NCBI GenBank assembly: GCA_025618425.1
Contig: CM046832.1
Coordinates: 52,932,447-52,996,446 of the forward strand
Source of the DNA: Heliocidaris tuberculata
Lineage: Eukaryota > Echinodermata > Echinoidea > Camarodonta > Echinometridae
Reading direction: 5' to 3'
Length of the DNA: 64,000 bases
The position numbers were made by a program, and so were the translations under genes. A model generated the notes under the pieces. That model had not been told where the DNA came from and searched no databases. It worked only from the letters and a program-made list of their open reading frames with translations. Below, one piece after another: positions 1 through 13,757 of the stretch (the first letter of the stretch is position 1; each line of letters begins with the position of its first letter).

Positions 1-72
1 AAGAGAAAGAGAGAGAGAAAGACTGATGCAAATAGAATGAGAGATAGAGAGAGATAAAGATGAGAAAGAGAT

Positions 73-138
<66 letters not shown>

Positions 139-245
139 AGAGAGACAGAGAGAATGAGGGAGAGGGAGAATGTAAGAGAGAGAGAGAGAGAAAGACTGAT
201 GCAAATAGAATGAGAGATAGAGAGAGATAAAGATGAGAAAGAGAT

Positions 246-285
<40 letters not shown>

Positions 286-392
286 AGAGAGACAGAGAGA
301 ATGAAGGAGAGGGAGAATGTAAGAGAAAGAGAGAGAGAAAGACTGATGCAAATAGAATGAGAGATAGAGAGAGATAAAGATGAGAAAGAGAT

Positions 393-432
<40 letters not shown>

Positions 433-539
433 AGAGAGACAGAGAGAATGAGGGAGAGGGAGAATGTAAGAGAAAGAGAGAGAGAAAGACTGATGCAAAT
501 AGAATGAGAGATAGAGAGAGATAAAGATGAGAAAGAGAT

Positions 540-581
<42 letters not shown>

Positions 582-691
582 AGAGAGACAGAGAGAATGA
601 AGGAGAGGGAGAATGCAAGAGAAAGAGAGAGAGAAAGACTGATGCAAATAGAATGAGAGATAGAGAGAGATAAAGATGAGAAAGAGATAGA

Positions 692-728
<37 letters not shown>

Positions 729-730
729 CA
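1..730. repeat. GA-rich minisatellite, 147-173 bp units
   Basis: Five units share the phrase GACTGATGCAAATAGAATGA, at about 21, 194, 341, 488 and 637. Spacings are about 173, 147, 147 and 149. Each unit contains a variable (GA)n run followed by a TTGAGAGAGACAGAG phrase; length differences come mostly from the GA run. The array runs off the left edge, so its full size is unknown. It decays into unique DNA near 730. Confidence 0.93.
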
Positions 731-1373
731 ACAAACAGAGAAAAAGGATAAAAGTGAGACAGCAAAAAGTGAAATAGAATTTTTTTTCTAAACGGATTGG
801 AAAAGGAAAACATCCTCCCATCAAGGCAATATACAAATAATGAATAAAAACAAATGACTCGTAAAAAAAATTCCTTAAAAATTACTATTAAACTTGAAAT
901 GGCAGGCTATCACCTACTTCAAAATATTAACTATGTTTGAGATGATATGGTAGAATTACCCATGCTGGGAATATGAAATTATTACCTAGGGGCCTTTCTA
1001 TAATTCATGCAAAATTAATATACGAAGCATAGTAATTTCAATATTTGAAGGAAACCTGTGCAATGCAATGATTTTTTTGTCGTTTTGAACACAGTCAGTA
1101 TTCTGCAGGGATTGGCTATGCAAGCCCAAATGTCAATACAGCTACACTTTAGAGCATGGGTATGGTATACACTCAGCAGCCATGATAGCATAGATATAAA
1201 ATATACTTGGTTCTCTCTTTTTCTCCATCTGCCTTTTGATGTCCCATCTTCTTCTTTCCTCTCTCCCTCCCTCCCTCCCTCATTGTGATTTATCTTTTCT
1301 TTCTGATTTTCCCTAACCACTTCAATTTCTGTTTTTCCTTTGCTTGTCTTTGATTCTCTCTGTATGTGCAATG

Positions 1374-1615
1374 AAGAGGTGGCGTAGTCGAGTGGTTTAA
1401 ACACTTGACAGGAGATGTGAAGGTCATGGGTTTGAACCCCGGCGCAGAACGAGTGTCCTTTTGCAAGACACTAATCTACATTTGCCACTCTCCACCCAGG
1501 TGTTAAATGGATACGTGTAGAAAGGAATTCCTTGACTGATGTGAGCCAGGGTAACACTGGAATGCCTTGAGCACCTTTTGTGGTGGATATAAAAATATTC
1601 AATATTAAAAAAATT
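1374..1615 (+). mobile_element. tRNA-derived SINE
   Basis: The head has RNA polymerase III internal promoter boxes: an A-box-like GGCGTAGTCGAGTGG at 1381-1395 and a B-box-like GGTTTGAACCC at 1429-1439, with normal spacing. A non-tRNA body follows (phrases TGCAAGACACTAATCTACAT and CACCCAGGTGTTAAATGG), then an A/T-rich 3' tail from about 1590. The cloverleaf is too diverged for a working tRNA and the body is typical of marine invertebrate SINEs. Ends are approximate; target-site duplications were not resolved. Confidence 0.85.
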
Positions 1616-1833
1616 ATATTATTATGATTAATGTAAAAAAATAAGTAAAGGTAAATATCACAAGACGGAATTTAAAAATCTGACTGAAGAGACAGAACAT
1701 CTCTACTTTTCAAATCAGTCGAAGATCACACAGGTGACAGTGCTTCTGCACGGGGGAAAAAAAGACATTTCTAAAGCATCCAGAGATGCTTGGAACTCAC
1801 AAACACAATCGTCAATTGTGCAATCTTTCAAGA

Positions 1834-1923
1834 CATCACTCAAATGAAACAAAACTAGTATGTATGTACAAATCCTTCCATCACTCAAATGAAACAAAAC
1901 TAGTATGTATGTACAAATCCTTC
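1834..1923. repeat. Perfect 45-bp tandem duplication
   Basis: Two adjacent identical copies (1834-1878 and 1879-1923) begin CATCACTCAAATGAAAC and end AAATCCTTC. A slightly different base follows each copy. Identity suggests a recent duplication or an assembly artefact. Confidence 0.95.
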
Positions 1924-3414
1924 CACCACTTGATGAGACTCATTGAATAGCATACACCTTTGAGAACAAAATCCTTGGGCCACTTGAAATGTGATCTATC
2001 CACTTTTATCAAATACATAACAACCACATATTGCTCCTACTTAAAAAAAAAAAACCCACTTGTTTGGGATTGCCCATCACAGGTAGACCCCTACGACCCG
2101 GAATTCCTCCCTATTCCGTTATATCTAACAGAGCTGGGTAATTTACTATGGTAATGACAGGAAACGGGCGACTCCGGTCTGCGAAATGCAACAAATTACC
2201 AATGTAAATTTCAAGCGGGCTGCACACGATGGCGGAATAATGACAGCAAAGGCAGAGACATGCAGTAGGGGAAGGCGATTTGGGGAAACAAAATTAACGC
2301 GAGCGTGAAGAGGTATCGCATAGATTGGCCACGCTCCTCTGCCGTCCCAGTTTGTGAGAATAATTTGCAAGGAATTATGGTGAATCTGGGTCATTTTATT
2401 CCATTCCTCTAACCTCAGCATTCCCTGATTTTGACCCCCTCCTCCATGTCACACTCATCTATTACAACATGCTGCAGCTAGTGCTAACTTATGACATGAG
2501 TACCGGTAATGCTTTTTAAGCTAGAGTCTTTGATTTGAAGTTACCAAAAAACTTTAAAACCTGAGAAATAGCATACTTCAGCTGCAATATCACGAGGTCA
2601 ATTTATCACAATTCCTACCTGGGAATTTTGGCAGGATTTTGTGTAGTTTTACTTGTAACATTGAAGTCACTACAAAACCTGTATTCATTTTTAATAGACT
2701 TTTGGAAACTATAGGAGCTAAAATTCTACAATCATACTTTTGTAGAACTCTTTGATAAATATACTTCAAATGTAAGAGTACACAGGAAACCTGTTAAAAT
2801 TAATGGCTTTCCATTGTGATCACTTTCCATCAAAACAATATCATGGGTACCATTATCAGTGTACAGAAACAAAAGTTTGATCTAATTCAAAAGGGATGAG
2901 GGGTTTGCAGGTATTTTGAAATGTAGAGAGCTTACTTGTTACAACATGAACCTTTTGTGTTATCATATTTCTACAGGTACAATGTGAAATCTTCTCCAGT
3001 GGTCGAAAGTTATTTATGCAGATATCCATTCTTTATAAAGAATGTAAGCTAAAGCGGGTTTGAAAGCCGGCCAACACAAAACATAAAAAAAGGGCAAGAG
3101 ACCTCTCATATGCAATAGACCAGTTCTGTAATGTATACAAATTCATGCACATTTCTTCTCTGAGTACCTAGTGACAGGCTATTCCATAAACCTGCTTTTT
3201 ATAAATGAGCCTCAATGCTTGGAATCCAGTTTGCATACATTACTTGTTGCTATGTCTGGCAAGTCTTGGGCAAGCTTTCAGGTTGTTAAGAACAACCTTT
3301 GTTTGAAAGGTATGTATAAAATTTGAATACATTATCGAACCAGTCTATTGAAGCAGCCCTGTACATTGGAATGCTAATATTATGCCTGTGTAGAAGACTA
3401 AAGTGATATACACC

Positions 3415-3847
3415 CCCTGTTCAGACACAAAACGTTTATACCGAAACCTCATAAAGAAACGTCGTATAAAATTTTCATCGTATAGCCTACGGACCGTTCA
3501 GATACATATCTTGACCGATTAGAAAAACATTGTATGCAGTGGAAAACTGCGCATGTTGTTATGGTCGCCGCCAGTCCTCGCCCCCTTATAAGGACACCTT
3601 TCGCGGGTGCTCACGTTAAGCCCCGCCCAGTTATACCGTTCTATGGTCGCCATACGTTCAGACACACATGGAAAGGTGATTCATTATCGAGTTCTAGTTC
3701 GAAACGATGCTCTGACCCCAGTTCCATTATACGACGTTTGGTTAGTCAGCGTTCAGACACATAAATCCACAAAAATTCATCGTATAGCTATATCGTTTCG
3801 GTATAGCTATACCGTTTTGGTATAAATTTTTTGTGTCGGAACACCCT
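3415..3847. mobile_element. MITE-like element with TGTTCAGACACAAAA termini
   Basis: The left end reads CCCTGTTCAGACACAAAA; the reverse complement of the right end reads GGGTGTTCCGACACAAAA, and both then continue with TTTATACC-like sequence. The interior is rich in CpG compared with its surroundings and repeats GTTCAGACACA or GTTCAGATACA at about 3495, 3657 and 3750. No transposase is present. Superfamily is unknown because the target-site duplication is unclear. A short overlapping ORF on the plus strand is not a gene. Confidence 0.75.
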
Positions 3848-5689
3848 GACAGTTAACAACAAAATCATTCATACCCCTTGTAACTTTGAAGTCTTTTGTG
3901 TTTTTCTTAAGAATGAAAGGTGGACTAGCGGAATTTGGGCACTTGTAGAATACTTTTGATTGCTAGCTTGAAGTGAACAATAATTGTGGTTTCACCTCAT
4001 TTGCATAACAAAGGAAATGCTAATATATTAATTTTCTGGCATTTCTAGAAATATTCATATCCAGGTCCAGGCATGGCAATGAGGCATATTTTTATGAAAA
4101 TGCACATGTCAGACATTCCTAAGATTCTGTACATGTTTTGTAACTCTTCAAGAAAGAGTATGAAAAGTTATGGACAAGCCATCTTTAAAAAAAAAAACTG
4201 AATTAACTACCTCTCAACCACCAAAATTTGGTAAATTGTCTTGTATAATTATTTTAACAATTGATTTGTAGCATGCCTAAGTAACATAAATCATGACTAA
4301 CCAATTTTTCACAAAACAAAATTGAAAAAAAAGTCAAAACTTTGTAAGGGTATGAATAACTGTGCTGTTAACTGTATCTGTATATATTAGCATGAAGAAT
4401 AGCCATCGAGAGGTCTATGTATGCTTACGTGATAGGAGCCAGAATAGTCTACGGTTACAGCAGACAGTAACGAGATGGCTGAAACCTTCACTAATCTGCA
4501 AGAGCATGATAACACACACTGTTGATAAGGATATGCTACCAACGGAAATGTATGGCTACCAATAGACCATGTAACAACTTTCCCATCGGCCAGTGATGCC
4601 TTCAGCAGTGTACTATGGCCTTGCAATTATGCGTCACGTTCAACGGCCAGCCTAACATTATCATCACAGCTCATTTTTTAAAAATAATGTTCTCTCTGTC
4701 TTTATTGTAGATTTATTTCTTTCATCTTAACATACTTGAACATCTAACAAGATCTCATGATTTAAATATTCAGTTATGGGGATAAAATTTAGGATAAGTA
4801 AAGCCACATGATATAAAACCTCGGATGCAACTGAAATCATCACAAAGATTAAATCTATGAGCCAAATGTTATGATCATGGAAAATAAATAGATCAGCAAT
4901 CATTAACAGAATAAATGAGCATCATGAAACAAGTCATTACATGCCATCATAAACCTTATGGAGAGAATCATTAACCATTCTCTGCAGCACTGCAGATCTC
5001 ATAAATTGAGTATTTTTCTGTTTAAATAAAAAAATGTAAGCTCATATTTCTCAATTTTGATCACATATTAAAAGTCTGATGTGGTGCAAGCAATTGAATA
5101 TTTCCAGTCTTCAAACTTAGCACTGGGGATGTAAAAGTCACCTTATAGAGCAAAATAACTATAATTTTTACAACACAGGTGGCTCAATAAAGGCGGTGGT
5201 AGAATGGGTCAAGGGAATGGTGTCTCAAGCCAAGACTGAGCTGCACTTGAAGAAAACTCACATGACCTAAAAATCAACTAGTGCATGAATATGATTGACA
5301 TGCTTCATAAAATCCAAACCAATTATGGCCACCATCACTGCATATGGGTCACTGTTTTTAGTAGAAGTTTCACAATCACTCCGTGCATTCTTCCACACTC
5401 TTTATGCCCTGTAATTTGCACCAAAAGAGTAAAGGGTGAATGCGTCTGGGCATTTGGGAGTTTAATTGCATGCATAAATGAGGTGCGTTCACTTTTTACA
5501 AATTATAATTCTACTATCTTTATGAAATAAAAAACCTCAAGATAAAGAATATGTGAGTGTGAATGGGCAATAGGGGATATTTTCATAGCATGTTGAGGAA
5601 ATTTCTTTGCTTAGTTCTAACAACTATTTGAATCAGGCCCCTAGATTAAACAATGTGCTAATGGATTTAATTTAACAAGCACAATGTCC

Positions 5690-6185
5690 AAGTGAATCAC
5701 GCTTCCATCTTGGTGCTGCGGAATGATTGCATACAAAGCCCTCGAGGCCTCTGCATGTGACTCGTTATCTGCATCTTACTTTAGACCTGCTCAGCATAAT
5801 CCTATGCCCTGCAAATCCCTTTTTGCCACACAGCACTGTGCAACCACCAAAAGAGATGTGGTGAGGTCGTTGTTATAATGCATTTGGTCGTTAATATATC
5901 ATAAGGCATATGGCAATGGAAGCTCAAGCTCTCAAACATCCACTTGGATTAAATTTGAGTGGGAGTGACTTGGGTCGTATTGATACCCAGTCGTCCTGTT
6001 GACCATGAGCCGTGCCGGTGCATGCTGGGATAGGTCATTGTAAAATGGCGAGTGGTATTGATGATGCAGTACGGGTAATGGAAGTTACATCTGGCCCTGT
6101 AGGATGCACTGAAATACGCATGCATATTGATCATGATGGAATGGCATCGGTCGAATGGAGATGAACGCACCTGCGTTAAAGGGCC
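5690..6185. other. CpG-richer intronic block, unknown
   Basis: Compared with neighbouring DNA this stretch has balanced base content and several CpG (GGGTCGTATTG, CAGTCGTCC, GTGCCGGTG, CATCGGTCG). No repeat structure, exon or RNA was recognised. It may be regulatory or an old insertion. Confidence 0.25.
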
Positions 6186-9100
6186 AATACCTTCACATGT
6201 TACATTCCACTGCCATGTTTCTTTTCTCTAGATTAGAGAAAACTTGCCATTTTGAAGCTTGTGAAACAGCACACACACAATATGTCACATGGTGAAATGC
6301 CTCAAAATTGATATATTGTTTACAACTAAATAATAACCAATGATCTAAAAAAAACTTCTTGAATACAATAATGTAAGGAATATTTTTTTATATATATATT
6401 TCTTTACCAACCCAACATAAATAAAGATAAATAAAGATAATTACAGTGATCAAAAGATGACCCTGAATTCATCCTCTACTTGATGACACCATTCAATACC
6501 ATTCAATGCACTACCCTAGGATAGTAAATACTAATTCTCTTGAATAATGCACTTGACACCTCTAATAGTGTACAATGACAATTACGCTCTATGACGACAA
6601 ATATCCCGCATATCCCAGGGTACTGAATGGACTTGCTTTTAATGGTTCTCATTGATTAGCTCATGAATGATTGCTTCAAAAGCAATTAGACAAATTAAAC
6701 ATGCAAATAAGCCTCATTTATTGATGTAAAATAGCACTATAGGCAAGCAAAGTTGAAGTACAGCCATATGTCATCAGAAAGAGTGCCCAGTAATGTACAG
6801 TACATGTATATCTCAGTCTCTCTCTCTCTCTCTTGCTCCCTCTCTCTCTCTCTACTTATTTTATTTAATATTATGGAAGATTTTAGTCTTCACATAAAGA
6901 TATAGAGAAATCTAAACAACTGAACTTCTATATTTTGTTGCTGCTTTAAGAAATGAAGAACAATGAATGGAGAAACAATTATGTACATTCTACATGTATT
7001 GTGATTCAAAATTCTCACCATAACCAACATTGTGCATCCAGTCTACTGTAAATTTTACATAGAATTTATTAAACTAAATGATTATCATGTCAAGAGATTA
7101 TATGCATTAGCCCATAGCACCTAATCTTTTATCCCAAGACTTTCAACATCTCTCTCCTCTTTTTGTTTCTTTTCAAAGCAATTAAAGCAAAGATAAATCA
7201 AAGGGATGACCCAATTAAACAAACAATATCTTGACCTCTGCTGCAAGGAAAGCTCATGCGTCATCATCCCCCAGGGCTAAGGGTTGTCATAAATCACCTC
7301 ATCTTCACCTTGATCTTACAACTCATAATCTAGAGTGGTATACTTAATTAACAGATTCATTCCCTTTCCTTCCAACCTGAATTAAAAGTTATTCTTGATT
7401 CATTCAACATTCCGTCTGTTTGCCGTCTGTTTATTTTGTGCCACATGTACCTTCAATGAGAGTCGGATGCAACTGCTATTTGTAGAGTAAGATTATCAAA
7501 CGCAAATAAACACTCTGTCATTATAACTAAAGGGCGATTCACTTCAAGTTAGAGACAAAATTGATGGAAATGGTAGCTTGTTGCAGAGCACAAAGTGGTT
7601 TGAGCAATGCTCAATCAAACCTGCAGAGTTTGAGTGGGCGGTAGGGAGACACAGGGGTTGCATTCCAATGACGTGTGACTTCTGGCGGGCCCATCATTTG
7701 CTTACTGTGTCTCTGAGCAGGTCCTAGATTGCTTGCACATTACATTAAGGCCAACATATGGGACTACCGCAACTTAGGTAACTATTGACCGATGCAAAAA
7801 GTAGGTCAGTCATGCAAAATATGAGGGAGAACCCTGAGGTTTTTGCAAGTTTCCCTCACTTTGCTCAAACTCTCAAATCCATTTATGTTCATACATGTCA
7901 GTCAGGGACAATTATACATGTTCATACATAGATACCCAATGGCTAAGGGGTGGAACACACAGAAATTTGGTAATGATTACAATACTATATATGTATAAAA
8001 TTGTACAGCAAAAGAAATGTAGCTGAATTGACTAAACATATGATTATCTAATCGAGATGTGAACTTATTATTATTAACTTTAGAATCTGAAAAGAGCTCA
8101 GGTTTTTTGAATTGACCTGGAAAAACATGCATCTGTCTAAAAATGCACAAAAAGAATCAACTCATAGAGAGGAAATGAAAACAAACCAATAATAATGTTC
8201 ATCGTTGAAGTATATACCATTGCCTTAATAAGATGTGAAAATACTATAAAGTTAACTGTACACAGCTTTAAAAAGTACTGCCGCCTTTCATAAAAAAAAC
8301 ATGCACCTGTCTAACATGTATATAAAAACAAAAAATAATGAAAATAAATATTAAAAAATAATAAATCCAACAATGAAAGTATTTGACAGTCTTCATTAGA
8401 TGTGAACATACTTTAAATTTTAGAATATTTACAGTATGAACACTTTTTTAAGCTCTTATGAGCTTGGAAGACATGCAACTGTCTGAAATGCACTTTGGAT
8501 ATTAAATCATGTGAAATCTAAGATGAAGCATGTGCTGAAAAGTAACTGTACAAAGTGTGAAATATGTTATACTTGTCAAAGATTTTTTTTAAATAAATCA
8601 TATTGGTATCATTTTACACACTCAAACAACCTAATGAGAATGAGATCAAAATTCAAAATATCTTATCTGAGAGGAACAATAGACCTACAATTTTAAGACG
8701 ATATAGCATAAATGAGAAACAATAAAAAATCAATTACCTATGATTCGCGAGAAAAAAATAATATGTGGCTTCACAGGCACAAACCTTTATTCTACTAAGA
8801 TACCAACAAAATGGTAGAGAAATTCAATCAAACTAAGCAAAAGAATAATATTCCTGAAACTTGAAGAAGAACCTTGGTATACAGGTGGTCACATGGCACT
8901 TCTTGGCCTATATTCTGGCAACCCAATGTCATTTGTAGAGAGATATATCACCTAGGTGCTTCATCATCCTATACAATGTACACAGATGGACCGGATCACA
9001 GCCTAGGTGAAGATCACTTCACACTCCTCCGTCTACCTTGTACGACTACATACAGGTCAGGAAAGGGCTTATTCCGCATGCACCACCTACAATTAGCCAC

Positions 9101-10998
9101 TTGGTATTCATGTTCTTGTCTGCACAGGAATGGAGGCGTTTCCGACGACGTATGAATGCATCTCCCCTTGGAGAGATCGAGTTTCAATGTCACAGCCACA
9201 CACACACCCTTCAATAACCTCCACTTAATTCCGGATCAACTGCCCAGCTTCTGCTCTCCCTACACCAATGTATAATGTGACTTCTTAGTTTTAAAAATCA
9301 AATTTCCAGTTTCTTCCTATTCCAGCTGCGCTCAAGCTCAAATGCAACAAGACTTACAAAGGTCCGCATGTATTTCTGGGGCTCTTTTTTTGCCTGAAGC
9401 ACAGCATGATCCTTATTTGGGCTGATTTGAATTTAGTTATTCTGAAGAGTTGTACCCACTTATAGAGATGGAAAGCCTTTTCCATCATCAATGGATATTT
9501 CCGAGGGGGGAAAATGAAATTATGTTCAGGGTTCTACAAGACTGAACCGTAAAGATGTTTGGTGCTACAGAATCGGAAAATGGCGTTGGAGACATACAAA
9601 AGCTTTTCATCTTGCACTCATCAGAGTATACTGCAAGAATGAACAGAAAGCCAAAATCGAACAATATAAATGGCAACTGAAGGAACAAAATGTGTGAAAT
9701 ATAACGGGTTTTGATTGGCTGCCAGAGACTGAACTGTATGTGAAACCTAACAGTTAATTCTTAAATCAGATCTATTCACATTCCCTTTCTCCTCTTGAAT
9801 CAGCAAAGAAATCTTCCTTTATTGTATTTCCCAACTTTTTGAATTTTGTTTTCAAAATTCTCGGCTGAGTCTTTAAGAGAAAGCATATCATTCCTGCTAA
9901 CTAGCTATCTCTGTTTGTTTGCACACTCTGAAACTGGAAGATACCATGTTTATGTTAAAAAAGCAATTACTCCCGCCCTCTTCGATTAGCAACTCTCTGA
10001 GAGAGAGAGAGTGAGAGAGAGAGACGATCGGGGGAACACAAGTAAACAAAGTGCGTGCACTTTACCGATCCTTCTTCTGACTCTACTTTATCTAATTTTA
10101 GTCAAAAGGGCAACAGACATTCAATACATTACTAATTTTCCCTGCAATTGAGTAGGCGGCCAGTCAAACCAGGCCACTGCTGGAATTTATGATTCTTTAG
10201 TGGAGGATTTTCAATATCCATGTCTGAATTGGGATCCTGAATCTGGTTTGCATGCTAAATATTTGGTTCTACAAATGAAGCAGCCTCTACAAAACAAAAA
10301 CAGGATAACATGTAACTCCATCGTGTTTATATTACATTTGACTGTAACTATCTACTGTGTAACATGATAAGATCCAAATGTTATTGATTCAACTGGGGTG
10401 AGCATAATGTAAGATCTACTATACAGCTTTCTTCACCCTCTTATTTCTTCCATTGATCACTGTCACGTCCCTTGCAAACTTAATTTACAAAATACATAAA
10501 TCCTCTACTCAGCACATTCCAATATATGTCTGTATAAGATATGATTCTCGAATAGATCTCTCTCTGCACAGGACTTCACAGTGTGCTCATCGGACACTTG
10601 TTTTTAAAACCAATTCCATTGCCGCCTGCATGTATCTATCTCTCCCTTTTCTTTCTCTCAGTATCCCCCTCTCTCCCCTCTCTCTCCCCTCCCTCCCTCT
10701 CTCTCTTTCTTTCACACACTCTCATTTAGTTTGTTCAACCCTCTGGGGGTAGTGACCAGCAGATATCACATAGAAATCAAAATCAACAAACAGGGTCTTC
10801 TCCTCTGGGTGCACAAATTTAATTTAGGAGGTGGCATCAAATCTTTCAGAGTACTTAGGGTAGCCATTGTTGGTCAGCTTTTAATCCAAAGGATGGAAGA
10901 GAGCTTAGAAGAAGATGCAGAGCTGGAGTGATTAGGAAAAAGATAGAAAGGTCAGTAAGGAAGAGAAAGAGACAAGAATAGATAGAGGGAGAAACAGA

Positions 10999-11017
10999 GG
11001 GATAGAAAGGGAGAGAG

Positions 11018-11065
<48 letters not shown>

Positions 11066-11075
11066 ACAGACTACA
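10999..11075. repeat. GA microsatellite
   Basis: A (GA)n run with flanking purine-rich DNA. Leu/Ser-rich minus-strand ORFs here reflect the repeat. Confidence 0.9.
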
Positions 11076-11383
11076 AGGAGGGTGTATAAAAATAAACAAG
11101 CAGTGTTGGAGTCATAAAACAATTTTCTTAAAAAGTTCGACAAGTGGAATAAGAGATTAAAAAAACCCAAAAACACAGAAGATAAGGGAGATGGTATATC
11201 ATAAATGAAGAAAGAGGTGATAGCTAACTACATCAACTTGTAATGAAAATGAATAAAACTAAAGTTGAGGAAAGATTATGGAGCATATCCAGGGATGGTA
11301 GAAATGACAGGAAAATAGAAAGATAATGTAGAGGTTTGCAATGAATAAGTAGGGCTCCCAAAAGTGCAAAAAGGAGAGCGAAG

Positions 11384-11436
11384 TTGAGTGAGTGAGTGAG
11401 TGAGTGAGTGAGAGAGAGAGAGAAAGAGAGCAAGAA

Positions 11437-11467
<31 letters not shown>

Positions 11468-11480
11468 AGAAGAAGATGAA
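11384..11480. repeat. GAGT then GA compound microsatellite
   Basis: About seven GAGT units lead into a (GA)n run with AAAGAGAG interruptions. Several overlapping minus-strand ORFs are low-complexity translations of it. Confidence 0.92.
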
Positions 11481-11801
11481 GAAAGAAAGACCAAGAGCAC
11501 CCACTCTCTTCCAATTAACATTATAACTGCAAACATAGGTCACCGGGACGATGTGTACTTTAAAGGTCAGATTGTCAGAGGAAGCCATATACTGTCTTCC
11601 AAAGGCTTCACTCACTATAAGTCATGTACCTATGGAAATATCACACAACAATCAATTCCACCTATTCCAGCAGGCCTGTTTTCAGGAAATCAAAGAATAA
11701 CAGCTTCTATGAAGCTTAGTGTATCGGTTATAAAGGATGCAGCACTACAGAGCCACTATTGCATTGATACCTACTTCCCTTCTGTTACAGGTTTACATTA
11801 A

Positions 11802-11949
11802 AGGGCAATCCAACCTTGGTAATAAGATAATTTGTGTGAAAGCAGCAAAATAAGAAAAATGGGATGACAAAAATTTGAAAGAAAACTGACAAGGAATAAG
11901 AAAGTTATGGGTGCTTCAGAACAACTTGCCATTAAGGTTGGCTTTCCCT
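11802..11949. mobile_element. Short TTAA-flanked MITE
   Basis: The element is bounded by TTAA at 11798-11801 and 11950-11953. The left terminus AGGGCAATCCAACCTT pairs with the reverse complement of the right terminus, AGGGAAAGCCAACCTT. The interior phrase AATAAGAAAGTTATG is also found in the longer element at 51007, so they are likely one family. TTAA targets are typical of piggyBac and Kolobok transposons; which one mobilises it cannot be told. Confidence 0.8.
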
Positions 11950-13757
11950 TTAAATAGATATCACTAAAGTGGCAATAGTTCCTGATGAATTAAAACTAAA
12001 TTCAATTGTGATCTCATTCCTTTCAAAGAAATTTCATCAATAACAATATCTGGAATGATTAATCCACCTCTTTCCAGAATTGAATCCATATGAAAGAAAC
12101 ATGACAAATATGAATCAACACTTTCAAACAAATATTTTCTACAGAACAGATATGAGTGAATGCTCAACTCATTTTTTTCCCCAGAACAACATACATTGAA
12201 AGACAGATGGAATTTGTTCGAAAGTACACATAATGAACCAACTCATTATAACCCTATCAAAATTAGTTTAAACTGAAAATTTCCAAGGTTGAATTCACAC
12301 ACATGCCATTTTGCCTAATGTTAAATCTCACTTCATTATGACTGCACTCAAACATCTGCGTAAACAGTGGAGGAATATCTCGATAAAATGGAATACAGTA
12401 TACATTGCTGAACTATATCACTCATTCATTTCTGATCAATCCATTTGTCTGTCTTCATATAATGTAACATAAATGTGGGCAACATAATATGGTGTCAGGA
12501 GTGGGATTCATAATGAGACTGTGTTACTAACTAGAGCTAAGTTCACAAATAATCTGATTTACCATTCCACAAGCATTCATCAGGAGTATACAGGACAAAG
12601 GTATTCTTTACAAAGCAGATGGCAACACTGAGTGCTAAGTTTTAATCTAAAACTTGGATTTAATAGGATGGGAGTTGGAAGTGTTTTAGTATTGATTTCA
12701 CCAGGCCTTGGTGAAAACCCAACAGATGGCACTCCTAAAATGATGCAAACTGGTTGTCTGTTATGATAATGTGGTACCAGCATGAACAAATACATGCTAC
12801 CCAACATGAATAATTGTTATTTCAGTAGTCCTCCTGTGACAAACTAACATTAATTCCTTTTACTAATACTGACTATCTCCTGCCTACAATATCACTCATT
12901 TCTACTATTTTTCTTACTCTTCTGCAAAAAAAATATTCCAAATTGCCATGTTTTATTCCAATCATATCATATATAAACTGGTTTTCAGGGATGATGAATT
13001 CTTAAGATTTTTAAATTCAGTTCTTTAGAATGAAAATTTCATTTCTGTAAAAGTAAAAGTGCATCCTGGTAATATCTGTATGAGCAGTAAATAAATTCAG
13101 GGCCATTTATTTTGTAAAAAGCAGTGATACATGTGCCTTCTCTCATGATGAAATAACACCAAGATTTGATTGATGAAAGGACATAACAGATCTAAAGAAG
13201 ATTTAATCAAATAAGAAAAAAAAGCAAGACCAAGAAACCCTTGCTATGGACAATGTTATTGAAATAGGAAATGGTTTCAAGTAATTTTTAATTAAATATA
13301 GGAAATAACGAGACCACGTAAAATATATTATTTCTGGATAATTTTGTATATATACTTGTTATAGTGATACGTCAAAATGTATTAGAATAATTAACAAAGA
13401 TAACGATCTCCAGGTATGACTACCTCCTTCCTACATGACAATCTTGTCTTTCTATCTTCTACTAATGTTGTGGCACAGACCCCTGCAGATATGAACCTAA
13501 GATTAGCCAGGCCATCTCATGATACCCTTCTTTCAAGACATCGCAGACGAAAGAGCTGCGTCAAAGCGCGATCCGAGCTATTCCAACCATTCCAACAGGC
13601 TTAGCATGTAGAAGAGTAGTTTGGTATTGATAAAGGGTGCATCTCATTGGAGGTCAGTTGGAAGAAGGTCAACGTGTTCAACCACTCAGTCTAATCTCAC
13701 CTGAATATCTTTTAACAATTAAGCTTGCAAAGAAATCAGACTCTGGCTCTACTGCCT

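Noticed and set aside
1015..1404. 129-codon minus-strand frame
   Set aside because: Overlaps the SINE start and low-complexity CT sequence; it was checked as a possible Kv4 C-terminal exon and has none of the family residues.
1381..1440. Possible functional tRNA gene
   Set aside because: Has A and B boxes but no good acceptor or anticodon stems and is joined to a SINE body.
10952..11615. Several overlapping Leu/Ser-rich minus-strand frames
   Set aside because: They are translations of GA microsatellites in three frames.
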